Part shown: positions 18,272 to 26,100 of the stretch, one piece after another
How the letters are laid out: every line of letters begins with the position of its first letter
How positions within the stretch are numbered: the first letter of the stretch is position 1
Source: Vibrio aestuarianus
GTDB lineage: Bacteria > Pseudomonadota > Gammaproteobacteria > Enterobacterales > Vibrionaceae
Assembly (NCBI RefSeq): GCF_012395185.1
Contig: NZ_JAAZTU010000014.1
Span: 44,055-108,054, forward strand
Reading direction: 5' to 3'
DNA: 64,000 nucleotides
The notes under the pieces: model-generated
The model's input: the letters and a program-made list of their open reading frames with translations, nothing else
Told to the model about the DNA's origin: nothing
Databases searched by the model: none
Made by a program: the position numbers and the translations under genes

Positions 18272-18301
18272 AACGCTCAAGTCTTCTTGGGCGTTTTGTC
18301 T
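18272..18301 (+). terminator. rho-independent terminator
   Basis: AACGCTCAAG (18272-18281) pairs with CTTGGGCGTT (18286-18295) over a TCTT loop, with one G-T pair, followed by a T-rich run. It ends the Tim44-domain transcript. Confidence 0.85.
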
Positions 18302-18394
18302 TTCTTATCTCCCACAATCTTGTAAGACGTTGGCAAGGGGTGATAGTTAAGACATACTCATGTCTGTCTTCAATAAAAATAAAAAGGAAATAAA

Positions 18395-18712
18395 GTGGCT
18401 GAATTTAAATATAAAAACCTTGAACAAGCAGAGCAAGATAAGCTAGATGCTGCGGTTTTTCGTCGCCTGCTAGCACATTTAGATGATAATAAAGATGTGC
18501 AAAATATAGATTTAATGATTCTTGCGGGTTTTTGTCGTAACTGCTTTAGTAAATGGTATAAAGCGGAAGCGGATAACCAAGGGATTGAACTGGATATCGA
18601 TGACGCCCGCGAGCGCGTATATGGCATGACTTATGATGAGTGGAAGCTGAATCATCAGCCGCCGGCTACTCCAGAGCAACTTGCGGCTTTTGAAGCTAAA
18701 CAGAATAAATAA
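18395..18712 (+). CDS. DUF1244 family protein
   Basis: A 105-aa soluble protein matching DUF1244, whose hallmark is the conserved block LAGFCRNCFSKWY followed by a YGMTYDEWK motif. The CRNC pair suggests a metal or thiol site, but no function is established. The start is a GTG at 18395 with AAGGA at good distance. It is a single-gene transcript between two terminators. Confidence 0.85.
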   Translation: MAEFKYKNLEQAEQDKLDAAVFRRLLAHLDDNKDVQNIDLMILAGFCRNCFSKWYKAEADNQGIELDIDDARERVYGMTYDEWKLNHQPPATPEQLAAFEAKQNK

Positions 18713-18717
18713 ACGAG

Positions 18718-18744
18718 AACGCCCCCATCACAGAGGGCGTTTTG
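18718..18744 (+). terminator. rho-independent terminator
   Basis: AACGCCC (18718-18724) and GGGCGTT (18735-18741) form a GC-rich stem around a 10-base loop, followed by TTTT-type sequence. Confidence 0.8.
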
Positions 18745-18771
18745 CTAAAAGGCTTTTGAATTTGAGAATAG

Positions 18772-19842
18772 TTAATTCATTATATGGCCGGTTTGCTCGA
18801 ACAGGTTCAGTTTATCTAAATAAGGTTGTAGATCACTGATGTTGCGGGCAACCCACTCTGGGTTATAGTACGTGTCTAAATAGCGTTCACCGCTATCGCA
18901 CAACAGTGTCACAATTGACCCTTTCTCACCGCGTTGTTTCATTTCACTGGCGAGTTGCAATACACCGTACAAGTTAGTGCCTGTCGATGGGCCTGCTTTT
19001 CTTCCAAGTAATTTTTCTAGCCAATAGGCGGTTGCAAGGCTTGCTGCATCTGGGATTTTGCGCATATCATCGACTACGCCAGGAATAAAACTAGGTTCAA
19101 CACGTGGGCGACCAATCCCTTCAATTTTACTGCCGCAGACCAGAGTAAGGTTAGGATCACGGCTTTGGAAGTAGTCGTAAAATACTGAGTTTTCAGGATC
19201 AACGACACACAGTTTTGTGTCGTATTTTTGGTAGCGGATAAAGCGACCAATCGTTGCTGAAGTACCACCAGTACCAGGACTCATGACAATCCAAGTAGGA
19301 ACGGGGTGGTCTTCCATTTTCATTTGGCTAAAAATGCTGTCGGCAATGTTGCTGTTACCACGCCAGTCTGTTGCGCGTTCTGCATAAGTAAATTGGTCCA
19401 TATAGTGACCATTGAGCTCTTGTGCTAAGCGGTGAGATTCAGCATAAATTTGGTCTGAACGATCAACAAGATGTGCCTGACCACCGTACATTTCAATCTG
19501 CTCGATTTTCTTGCGAGCCGTACATTTCGGCATCACCGCGATAAAAGGCAAACCAAGCAAGCGGGCGAAGTACGCTTCAGAAACCGCAGTGCTACCAGAT
19601 GATGATTCAATAATGGTGGTTTCAGGGCCAACCCAGCCATTACAAATAGCGTAAAGGAAAAGAGAACGCGCCAAACGATGCTTTAACGAGCCTGTCGGGT
19701 GTGTGCTTTCATCTTTCAAATAGATGTCAATGCCATCGACACAAGGTAGATCTAATTTGATCAAGTGCGTGTCGGCTGAGCGTTGATAGTCAGCTTCTAT
19801 TTTTTTTATTGCATTATTAATCCACTGATGATCAGTACACAT
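18772..19842 (-). CDS. PLP-dependent cysteine-synthase-fold enzyme, probable L-cysteine desulfhydrase
   Basis: A 356-aa fold-type II PLP enzyme. The Schiff-base Lys is in [31 protein letters not shown] and [14 protein letters not shown] give the phosphate-binding turns, and [14 protein letters not shown] the pyridine Ser. It resembles the cysteine synthase/CBS-like group that includes Cds1-type desulfhydrases more than CysK/CysM. It is divergent from decR, whose E. coli homologue (DecR/YbaO, also CyuR) activates cysteine catabolism through CyuA. That context favours cysteine breakdown to pyruvate, H2S and ammonia. Confidence 0.75.
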   Translation of the reverse strand: MCTDHQWINNAIKKIEADYQRSADTHLIKLDLPCVDGIDIYLKDESTHPTGSLKHRLARSLFLYAICNGWVGPETTIIESSSGSTAVSEAYFARLLGLPFIAVMPKCTARKKIEQIEMYGGQAHLVDRSDQIYAESHRLAQELNGHYMDQFTYAERATDWRGNSNIADSIFSQMKMEDHPVPTWIVMSPGTGGTSATIGRFIRYQKYDTKLCVVDPENSVFYDYFQSRDPNLTLVCGSKIEGIGRPRVEPSFIPGVVDDMRKIPDAASLATAYWLEKLLGRKAGPSTGTNLYGVLQLASEMKQRGEKGSIVTLLCDSGERYLDTYYNPEWVARNISDLQPYLDKLNLFEQTGHIMN

Positions 19843-19929
19843 GAGTCTATCTCCGTTGTTATTATAAGTGTAATTTACCCTTAGTTGAGGAGAAAAACTT
19901 TGCTATGTTGACTGTGGTTTTGTATTTTT

Positions 19930-19946
19930 GGAGAAAATAATTCTCC
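19930..19946. promoter_or_regulatory. candidate DecR (Lrp-type) operator
   Basis: GGAGAA-AATAA-TTCTCC is a perfect inverted repeat with an AT-rich centre, as Lrp/AsnC-family regulators prefer. It lies 15 bases before decR. A half-site GGAGAAAAA lies about 40 bases away (19889-19897), toward the divergent enzyme gene. Confidence 0.5.
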
Positions 19947-19961
19947 TTTTTTGGTAAAGTT

Positions 19962-20420
19962 ATGGAACTCGATAAAATTGATAGGATGATTCTCTCATTA
20001 CTGCAACAAAACAGTACCTTATCACTCAATGATTTGGCTGAAGCGGTAAACCTGACGACAACTCCTTGCTGGAAGCGATTGAAAAAATTAGAAGAATCCG
20101 GTGTGATCGCCAAGAAAGTGGCGTTGTTAGACCCTGAGAAGCTGGACCTAAGTTTTACGGCGTTTGTACTCATAAAAACTAGTGACCATTCACATGAATG
20201 GTATAGCCGTTTTGTTGCGACAGTTTCGGAATACCCAGAAATCATGGAATTTTATCGAATGGCCGGAGAATATGATTACATGATGAAAGTGCTGGTAAAA
20301 GACATGAAGTGTTTTGATCAGTTTTACAAAAAACTGGTCAATAGCGTTGAAGGTATCAGTAATGTTACGTCAACATTTGCTATGGAGTCGTTGAAATATA
20401 CCACTCAATTACCTTTATGA
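19962..20420 (+). CDS. decR: DecR/CyuR, Lrp/AsnC family cysteine-responsive regulator
   Basis: A 152-aa Lrp-family regulator. The N-terminal helix-turn-helix ([20 protein letters not shown]) and RAM domain closely follow E. coli YbaO/DecR, including [35 protein letters not shown] and the end [14 protein letters not shown]. coli DecR senses cysteine and activates desulfhydrase genes. Here its only close partner is the divergent cysteine-synthase-fold enzyme, consistent with the same role through a non-homologous enzyme. Confidence 0.9.
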   Translation: MELDKIDRMILSLLQQNSTLSLNDLAEAVNLTTTPCWKRLKKLEESGVIAKKVALLDPEKLDLSFTAFVLIKTSDHSHEWYSRFVATVSEYPEIMEFYRMAGEYDYMMKVLVKDMKCFDQFYKKLVNSVEGISNVTSTFAMESLKYTTQLPL

Positions 20421-20440
20421 GCGGAGCCGGTTACTCAAAA

Positions 20441-20479
20441 CACCAAGGCTTTACCCTAGGTTAAGGTAAAGCCTTGGTG
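20441..20479. terminator. strong bidirectional terminator, decR / tesB
   Basis: CACCAAGGCTTTACC (20441-20455) and GGTAAAGCCTTGGTG (20465-20479) form a perfect 15-bp stem with a 9-base loop between two convergent genes. On the minus strand it is followed by TTTTG. Confidence 0.85.
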
Positions 20480-20484
20480 GGTCG

Positions 20485-21345
20485 TTATTTAGTAAAGCGC
20501 ATTACACCTTCTTGAACGGCTGTTGCGACCAAGTCACCTTGACGGTTATAGATTTCCCCTCGAACTAAGCCGCGTGTGTTACTGGCTGTTGGGCTTTCTA
20601 TAGCGTAGAGCAACCACTCATCCATTTTGAAGGGGCGATGGAACCAGATGGAATGATCGATGGTCGCAACCTGAAAATTAGGTGTCATCAAAGAGACTTC
20701 ATGCGGGTGCAGTGCAGTCACTAAAAATCCCCAGTCTGAGGCATAACCCATCAGGTATTGGTGGATCAATTGGTTGTCGGGCAATGCGCCATTGGCTCTA
20801 ATCCAAAGGTATTGTTTTGGCTCTGCTTTTTTGGGTTTCAATGGATTAATCACAGTGACAGGGCGTATTTCTATCGCTTTTTCACCGCAGAACATTTTCT
20901 TTACCTTCTCTGGTAAAAATTGAGCGATTTGCTCGACTAATTCTGATTCGGATGCAAAATTTTCCGGCCCTGGGATATCGGGCATGGTGTTTTGATGCTC
21001 AAATCCTGGGGCTTCACCATGGTATGAAGCGGTGAGATAAAAAATAGGGCGGCCATTTTGAATCGCTTTGACTCGGCGTGTACTAAAGCTACGGCCGTCT
21101 CTGAGATTCTCTACATCGTATACAATTGGCTTTTCAGGATCACCAGGGTAGAGAAAATAACTGTGGAACGAGTGAACGGTACGGTCTGACTCTACGGTGT
21201 AACGAGCGGCGGAGAGAGCCTGACCAATGACCTGCCCACCATAAACTTGTGGCAAGCCTAAATTTTCACTTTCACCCCGATATAGCCCTTCTTCTAATTT
21301 TTCGAGTTGTAGTAAATCTAATAGTTCATTTAGTGGCTTACTCAT
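20485..21345 (-). CDS. tesB: Acyl-CoA thioesterase II TesB
   Basis: A 286-aa double-hotdog thioesterase, the same length as E. coli TesB. It hydrolyses medium- and long-chain acyl-CoA. Catalytic residues fall in YASDWGFL (Asp), SLMTPNF (Thr region) and ATAVQEGVMR (Gln). Other marks are VYGGQVIGQALSAA and IWFHRPF. AGGA precedes the ATG. The order decR, tesB, ybaY, atl resembles the E. coli neighbourhood. Confidence 0.94.
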   Translation of the reverse strand: MSKPLNELLDLLQLEKLEEGLYRGESENLGLPQVYGGQVIGQALSAARYTVESDRTVHSFHSYFLYPGDPEKPIVYDVENLRDGRSFSTRRVKAIQNGRPIFYLTASYHGEAPGFEHQNTMPDIPGPENFASESELVEQIAQFLPEKVKKMFCGEKAIEIRPVTVINPLKPKKAEPKQYLWIRANGALPDNQLIHQYLMGYASDWGFLVTALHPHEVSLMTPNFQVATIDHSIWFHRPFKMDEWLLYAIESPTASNTRGLVRGEIYNRQGDLVATAVQEGVMRFTK

Positions 21346-21421
21346 AGATCCTCACCTAATTATCAATCTCTTTATCGTATTTTTTACTGAGTCATTATTT
21401 TGTCAATATCTAAAAGCTTAC

Positions 21422-21450
21422 ATGACAGAAAAGTGAACCATGCCTATACT
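21422..21450 (+). promoter_or_regulatory. sigma70-type promoter of ybaY
   Basis: ATGACA (21422-21427) and TATACT (21445-21450) are each 5/6 matches, separated by exactly 17 bases, and lie 32 bases upstream of the ybaY start. Confidence 0.7.
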
Positions 21451-21482
21451 CACCGACAATTCAATATCATAAGTGAGGTTTT

Positions 21483-21914
21483 ATGAAAAAGGCATTGTTG
21501 TTTATCGTATCAGCAGCCCTAGGTTTGCTTCTAGTTGGTTGTCAGTCATCACCAAAACCATCTTCTGCGAAACCAATCCAAACTATCACTGGTACGGTAG
21601 CGTATCGTGAGCGAATTGCATTGCCGGACCACGCATTAGTTACCGTGACGCTACAAGATGTGTCATTAGCGGATGCACCAGCCCAAATCATTGCTAAGCA
21701 CCGCTTTGAAACCAATGGCATGCAAGTGCCGCTTGAGTTTGATTTAGCTTTTGACAGCAGAAAAATTGATGCACGTCATACCTATAGCGTAAGCGCTCGT
21801 ATTGAAATCGGCGGAAAACTTCGCTTTATCACGGATACGCATTATGCCGTAATTACTGATGAGAATAACACTAAACATGTCAATTTGCGTTTGATTGGTG
21901 TCGGCAGCAAATAA
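21483..21914 (+). CDS. ybaY: YbaY family lipoprotein
   Basis: A 143-aa lipoprotein. The signal peptide ends in the lipobox LLVGC, with lipidation expected on Cys20. The rest is a single YbaY-type beta domain (TGTVAYRERIALPDHALVTV, then ARHTYSVSARIEI). The position divergent to tesB and beside atl is as in E. coli. The function of the family is unknown; the residue after Cys is Gln, so outer-membrane sorting is likely. Confidence 0.85.
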   Translation: MKKALLFIVSAALGLLLVGCQSSPKPSSAKPIQTITGTVAYRERIALPDHALVTVTLQDVSLADAPAQIIAKHRFETNGMQVPLEFDLAFDSRKIDARHTYSVSARIEIGGKLRFITDTHYAVITDENNTKHVNLRLIGVGSK

Positions 21915-21932
21915 AAAAGGTTAACGAATAAT

Positions 21933-21959
21933 AAATGGCAGCATTTATGGCTGCCATTT
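21933..21959. terminator. bidirectional terminator, ybaY / atl
   Basis: AAATGGCAGC (21933-21942) and GCTGCCATTT (21950-21959) form a perfect 10-bp stem with a 7-base loop. It overlaps the last four codons of atl. Confidence 0.75.
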
Positions 21960-22247
21960 GTAGAGCCGTAATTTAACCTTACCACTTTCCGTAACCGCGA
22001 CCCCTTCTGCGATAAGCTTTCGTTTTTGACGTTCTAAATCATCACCTTTCAAGGATATTTCCCCTTTACTATTAATAACCCTATACCAAGGTAATTTACT
22101 GCTTTCTGGTAAGCGGCTTAAAGCCTTGCCGACGTGGCGAGCATAGCCGGGGTAGCCTGCTAAATGTGCAATTTCACCATAGGTTGTTACTCTTCCTTCT
22201 GGAATTTGGTGAATCACCGCAAAGATCTGTGCTAAAAATTGGTCCAT
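21945..22247 (-). CDS. atl: Alkyltransferase-like protein (ATL), O6-alkylguanine damage flagging
   Basis: A 100-aa protein with the O6-alkylguanine-DNA alkyltransferase DNA-binding fold. The catalytic motif PCHRV is replaced by PWYRVI, so the acceptor Cys is Trp, which defines ATL proteins. These bind O6-alkylguanine without repairing it and route it to nucleotide excision repair. GRVTTYGEIAHLAGYPGYARHVGKAL holds the helix-turn-helix and Arg finger. Length matches E. coli Atl (YbaZ) and the studied Vibrio ATL. Confidence 0.93.
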   Translation of the reverse strand: MDQFLAQIFAVIHQIPEGRVTTYGEIAHLAGYPGYARHVGKALSRLPESSKLPWYRVINSKGEISLKGDDLERQKRKLIAEGVAVTESGKVKLRLYKWQP

Positions 22248-22299
22248 ACTAATAATGTCCTAGTTCGATTGTTACCAAGGAACGGTATAAGGAGAGGGC

Positions 22300-23037
22300 A
22301 TGCTATTTTCAACATTTCAATTTCTGATCACAACAGCGTTAGCTGTAGTTTGCGCGCGCGCCATCGGTTTAAGTGACGGCGACATTCCCGTTTTGGCCGT
22401 TGTCATTCCTGCTTTGTGGATTTTGCCACAAGGTGGAGTGGCAGGTTTAGTACTTCTTGCAGCGATGACAACATACGGCTTTACGCTGTCTTATCAACCG
22501 ATTGCTTTATCCGTTAGTATTTGGGTGCTGCTGCCATTGTTGATGGTGGCATTTTCCAAGCGAAGTCGGCTTGGAGTTGTATTAATCAGCGCGCTTATTG
22601 TTGTCACTCTGCAAGTGGGTATTATTGTTACGCAGTCGGCAGGAAAACTGGGCGGTACTGGTTGGTTAACCATCATTCAAACCTTGTCGGTGATACTGGT
22701 CTGGTGGGCAGCTTCACACTGGAAACCCTCAAATAAACATCGCTGGTGGGCTCTATGTCTGTTATTACCCTTGTGGATGGCGGACTTCTCTTATGCGGTG
22801 CTGGTCGCACTCAGCATCACTGGCATCATGGCATCGATGGAAAGTTTAACTAAACTTACCACGTTTAGTTGGAACCCTTTACTGTGTTGGACATTGCCCA
22901 CTGTCGGCTTTGCAACTTTGGTTGTGTCACCAACGAGCGAGGTACCTAGCTCGGTGTTTGTGGTTTGGATCTGCCTATTGTGTACGGCGTGGATGACGGA
23001 TTATTTGCTCAAAAGCACAGAAGAGCAAATAGAATAA
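22300..23037 (+). CDS. hypothetical multi-pass membrane protein
   Basis: A 245-aa protein that is hydrophobic almost throughout, with roughly seven or eight predicted membrane helices and a charged tail (LLKSTEEQIE). Short polar loops contain KRSRLG and HWKPSNKHRWW. I do not recognise a family. GGAGAGGG precedes the ATG. It stands alone between atl and the GGDEF gene, on the same strand as the latter. Confidence 0.7.
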   Translation: MLFSTFQFLITTALAVVCARAIGLSDGDIPVLAVVIPALWILPQGGVAGLVLLAAMTTYGFTLSYQPIALSVSIWVLLPLLMVAFSKRSRLGVVLISALIVVTLQVGIIVTQSAGKLGGTGWLTIIQTLSVILVWWAASHWKPSNKHRWWALCLLLPLWMADFSYAVLVALSITGIMASMESLTKLTTFSWNPLLCWTLPTVGFATLVVSPTSEVPSSVFVVWICLLCTAWMTDYLLKSTEEQIE

Positions 23038-23080
23038 AAGTGAATGCACAATCACATTTAGTGCAAAATTATAGATATTA

Positions 23081-25186
23081 ATGTTAGTTCATGCTTATGC
23101 ATATCAACGGCATTGGTATATGATGTTTTTATCAAAAAAACAGATAAAAATAATGTTACACGTCATGGCTAAAGCTTTTTTACATCTTTGTCTTCTCGGA
23201 TCGATATTAGCGGCCAATACCGCGGTGTCAGCCCCGATAGTGACTGATAAAACTTACCGCGTTGCTACAGAGGCTGACGATGTCGTTACTCGTGTTTTGT
23301 TTGATGCCGTTGCTTACCAATTCCATCTTGATATTGACTATGTCAATTACCCCAGTTTTGATGCGATTTTAAAATCGGTTGAGTCTGGTGAAAGTGATTT
23401 TGCCGCGAACGTTACCTATACCAATGAGCGTGCCGAACGATTCGACTTCTCTAGCCCAACCAATATTGAATATACGTATGTGTTCAGTCATATCAATGCA
23501 AAGTTAAATGACATGAGAACAGTAGGCGTGCCGAAAGGGACCATTTATGGATCATTGATCCGCGATCATTATCCTCACATTGAATTAATTGAATATGATG
23601 GTGCTATTAAAGCTAAAGCATTACTCAAAGCGGCAAAAGTGGATGGTGTGGTTGATGCAATTAATCAGCTAAAACCGATGTTGATGGAAGGCCTCGATGC
23701 ACAATTGCTCAATGATCAGTTGCCGATTCAACCTGTTTCAATCATTACACCTAAACAACACAATACTCTACTGTTGAAGCAAATTGAGTCGTATGTACAT
23801 TCTGCTGCTGTGCAAAAGTTATTACGTGAGTCGGTACAGAAGTACCAATTTGATATTCGTAAACAAGCATTGCGTCAGTCCGTTATCGACAGCGGGCTCA
23901 ATGTACAGCGACCATTAAAAATAAAGTTAGAAAATGTCAGTCAATTTGCGCAATATCAACGCAACGGTGAGGTTAAAGGGATCAGTGCAGATATTGTATT
24001 TCAAGCGTGTGATATCTTACTGCTTAAGTGTCAATTAGCTAGTACGGCTGATGAAACATGGGAAAGTATGTATGGTGATTTACTTGATAAACAGATTGAT
24101 ATTCTTGCCCCAGTTACGATTTCTCAACAGCGGAAAAGTTTGCTTTACTTCAGCGACAGTTACTATCGACCAGAAGCTATTTTGGTCAAGCGTGAAAACT
24201 ACAAAGATAATGTCTATAGCAATATATCTGAACTTGTGGTGGAGCGTATTGGCGTTATTAAAGATGACTTTTTTGAAGAACTGCTCAGTGGAATGTTACC
24301 GCATAAAGCATTAAACGTTTATAAAATGCAGGATGAGCAGATCAAAGCACTGTTAAATAAAGAAGTCGATTATGTTGTTTTGAGCCGAGCCAATTTCAAC
24401 CAGGTACTGCGTGAAGCGGATAACTTATTACCTTTGGTCGAAGATACTTTGATCGGTAGCTTTTATTCTTCTGATATTGCTATCGGGTTCCCTAAAAATA
24501 GTATGGGGGCATCGCTTGCTCCGCTGTTTTCTCGTGCTATTAAGATGATTGATACCCCAAAAATTATTAACAGCTATGACTATCAACCAGACTGGCGTGC
24601 TACGCTAGCCGCAGAGCAAGCATTTTCACGACAAACTCAATGGTTGTTTATGTTGGTGCTCGGTTTTCTATCCATTGTCGCTCTGTACCTTCATTCGCAA
24701 TCAAACACGGATAACTTAACTAAACTGCGTAACCGCCGAGCGCTGTATAGCCGCTACTCCGGAGGATTAAATAGCTACGTAACACTGATCTATTTAGACG
24801 TGAACAACTTTAAACCGATTAACGACAATTATGGGCATGAAGTGGGAGATGAAGTTCTTAAATCACTAGCCAGTCGTATCAATAATATCTGGCGCGGTCG
24901 CAGCTATCGCATTGGTGGTGATGAGTTTATCCTTATCGGCCAATATAATAATGACTCGCTCTCTTCCATTCTAAAGCAGTTAGAATCATTCCTATTTATT
25001 GATGAGAAGAGAGGTTTAAGCATTGAAGTGAATGTGGCGATTGGTGTATCAAACCAACGTGATCATTTCATGAGTTTGCAAGATGTACTTCATGAAACCG
25101 ATATTGCGATGTACCAAGCAAAACATCGGCATGCAGAGCCAAAATCTACCCCAAAACTAAAAGTGATAGGTACATCAACTCGTTAA
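23081..25186 (+). CDS. cdgH: CdgH-like diguanylate cyclase with two periplasmic SBP domains
   Basis: A protein of up to 701 aa. A signal/anchor helix (AFLHLCLLGSILAANTAVSA) precedes two SBP_bac_3-type periplasmic domains (about residues 55-270 and 275-510). A membrane helix (about 520-540, LFMLVLGFLSIVALYL) and a C-terminal GGDEF domain follow. The active motif is an intact RIGGDEFILIG, preceded by NRRALYSRY and LDVNNFKPIND. The layout matches V. cholerae CdgH, whose periplasmic modules bind an amino acid and which raises c-di-GMP and matrix production. The start is uncertain: ATGs at 23120, 23153 and 23165 would also keep the signal peptide. It lies just upstream of ffs. Confidence 0.8.
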   Translation: MLVHAYAYQRHWYMMFLSKKQIKIMLHVMAKAFLHLCLLGSILAANTAVSAPIVTDKTYRVATEADDVVTRVLFDAVAYQFHLDIDYVNYPSFDAILKSVESGESDFAANVTYTNERAERFDFSSPTNIEYTYVFSHINAKLNDMRTVGVPKGTIYGSLIRDHYPHIELIEYDGAIKAKALLKAAKVDGVVDAINQLKPMLMEGLDAQLLNDQLPIQPVSIITPKQHNTLLLKQIESYVHSAAVQKLLRESVQKYQFDIRKQALRQSVIDSGLNVQRPLKIKLENVSQFAQYQRNGEVKGISADIVFQACDILLLKCQLASTADETWESMYGDLLDKQIDILAPVTISQQRKSLLYFSDSYYRPEAILVKRENYKDNVYSNISELVVERIGVIKDDFFEELLSGMLPHKALNVYKMQDEQIKALLNKEVDYVVLSRANFNQVLREADNLLPLVEDTLIGSFYSSDIAIGFPKNSMGASLAPLFSRAIKMIDTPKIINSYDYQPDWRATLAAEQAFSRQTQWLFMLVLGFLSIVALYLHSQSNTDNLTKLRNRRALYSRYSGGLNSYVTLIYLDVNNFKPINDNYGHEVGDEVLKSLASRINNIWRGRSYRIGGDEFILIGQYNNDSLSSILKQLESFLFIDEKRGLSIEVNVAIGVSNQRDHFMSLQDVLHETDIAMYQAKHRHAEPKSTPKLKVIGTSTR

Positions 25187-25251
25187 TAAAGGGTAAATAT
25201 GTCTTTTTGCCTCCCGAATTGTTTAAATGCTAGTCACTTAAAGCCAAATGA

Positions 25252-25271
25252 CGAAATCTGTCAGGATTTCG
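25252..25271 (+). terminator. weak hairpin downstream of cdgH
   Basis: CGAAATC (25252-25258) and GATTTCG (25265-25271) form a 7-bp stem with a 6-base loop, about 66 bases after the stop. There is no strong U tract. Confidence 0.35.
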
Positions 25272-25344
25272 GCTTGCATTAGTCAGAGTGATGCTTGATA
25301 ATCCTCGCACTCTTTGGTGATTCAAACCAAGATAAAAAATCTAT

Positions 25345-25452
25345 GGAGGCCCTGGTCCTCCCGCAACAATAGCTCGTGAACTCGGTCAGGTCCGGAAGGA
25401 AGCAGCCGCAGCGAGTGACTTGTGTGCCGGGATGTGGCTGGGGCTTCCACCC
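25345..25452 (+). ncRNA. ffs: 4.5S RNA, bacterial signal recognition particle RNA
   Basis: The ~108-base sequence contains the nearly invariant apical SRP domain GGTCAGGTCCGGAAGGAAGC, followed by AGCCG...GTGTGCCGGGATG, as in E. coli 4.5S RNA. The 5' TGGAGGCCC pairs with the 3' GGGCTTCC to close the long hairpin. It binds Ffh to target nascent inner-membrane proteins. ffs is a known attachment site for Tn7-like and CRISPR-associated transposons; an apparent transposon end starts eight bases downstream. Confidence 0.95.
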
Positions 25453-25459
25453 TTCTTGA

Positions 25460-25522
25460 TGTTTGCAAAATAACTTAGCATAAATTGCAAAATATTTAGC
25501 AAATTCGCACTATAAGTCAGCA
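25460..25522 (+). mobile_element. putative Tn7-like transposon end with three TnsB-type sites
   Basis: Eight bases after ffs a 5' TGT terminus (25460) is followed by three tandem, related ~20-base sites: TTTGCAAAATAACTTAGCA (25462-25480), ATTGCAAAATATTTAGCA (25484-25501) and the more diverged ATTCGCACTATAAGTCAGCA (25503-25522). The CAAAATA core is shared with Tn7 TnsB-binding sites, and the ~20-bp spacing is typical of a Tn7-family end. The tnsA-like remnant follows in the orientation expected for that end. The five bases before TGT (CTTGA) would be the target duplication. No opposite end was found, so the element appears broken. Confidence 0.6.
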
Positions 25523-25567
25523 TAGTCTATTTTTTGTTGTAGGTTTACAACAAAAGTGAAGCGCACT

Positions 25568-25771
25568 ATGTTCGACCAAACCAAAAAATCCTCTCACGTC
25601 CACAACATCTGCAAGTTTATGAGCTTGAAAAATGATGCTGTCGTTCGCACTCTCTCTGTTTTAGAGTTCGATTTTTGTTTCCATCTCGAATATAACCCTG
25701 ATGTTAAAAGGTACATATCTCAACCACACGGTTTTTATTACTACTTTAATGGTTTAGGATTTCAATCCTAA
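25568..25771 (+). pseudogene. truncated tnsA-like transposase endonuclease remnant
   Basis: A 67-codon frame (ATG 25568, or GTG 25556) that reads as the N-terminal part of a TnsA endonuclease. SSHVHNICKFMSLKND resembles the short basic lead-in of TnsA in Tn7-like elements of Vibrio. LSVLEFDFCFHLEYNPDV followed by KRYISQPHGFYYYFNG matches the TnsA pattern S-x-LE...F-x-LE...V...QP with the catalytic Glu in LEF. The frame stops where the YTPDF active-site strand should begin; full TnsA proteins are over 200 aa. TTGTA-GGTT-TACAA at 25536-25549 may be an operator. No tnsB, tnsC or tniQ is present nearby. Confidence 0.6.
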
Positions 25772-26100
25772 GCCACCATTGAGCTAGCTTCCGTGGCTAG
25801 CCCAGTCCCAATATCATTTAGGATCAAAGCTCATTCGCAATCTGTTAATATGAGTCTTACATACATTTTCTAATCTAAACGAAGTTCTAATATTAAAAAC
25901 CTTGATTTGAACAGAACGACCTAAAGTTAAATGTTTCTTATTGTAACTTACTCACTGATAGCGTGCAGTTTAGGTTATATGGTTTGATAGAAATTATTGT
26001 TTTTACCAGTGTCTTAAAATCAAATTAAATCAGCCCTTTACCTTGCATAACCTAATAGTCTGTACCAATCTTATTTCATAAGCATGGATAAGGATTGTGT
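25772..26100. other. intergenic, tnsA remnant to secretion operon
   Basis: These 329 AT-rich bases hold a GCTAGC-ttccgtg-GCTAGC hairpin near the tnsA stop (about 25782-25800), then no frame I can support. The secretion operon promoter should be here; I see no standout match. Confidence 0.5.

Noticed and set aside
25453..26100. CRISPR array or cas/tniQ genes expected for a CRISPR-associated transposon
   Set aside because: No repeated 28-base units or further transposition genes are visible here or elsewhere in the window, so a CAST cannot be separated from other Tn7-like elements.
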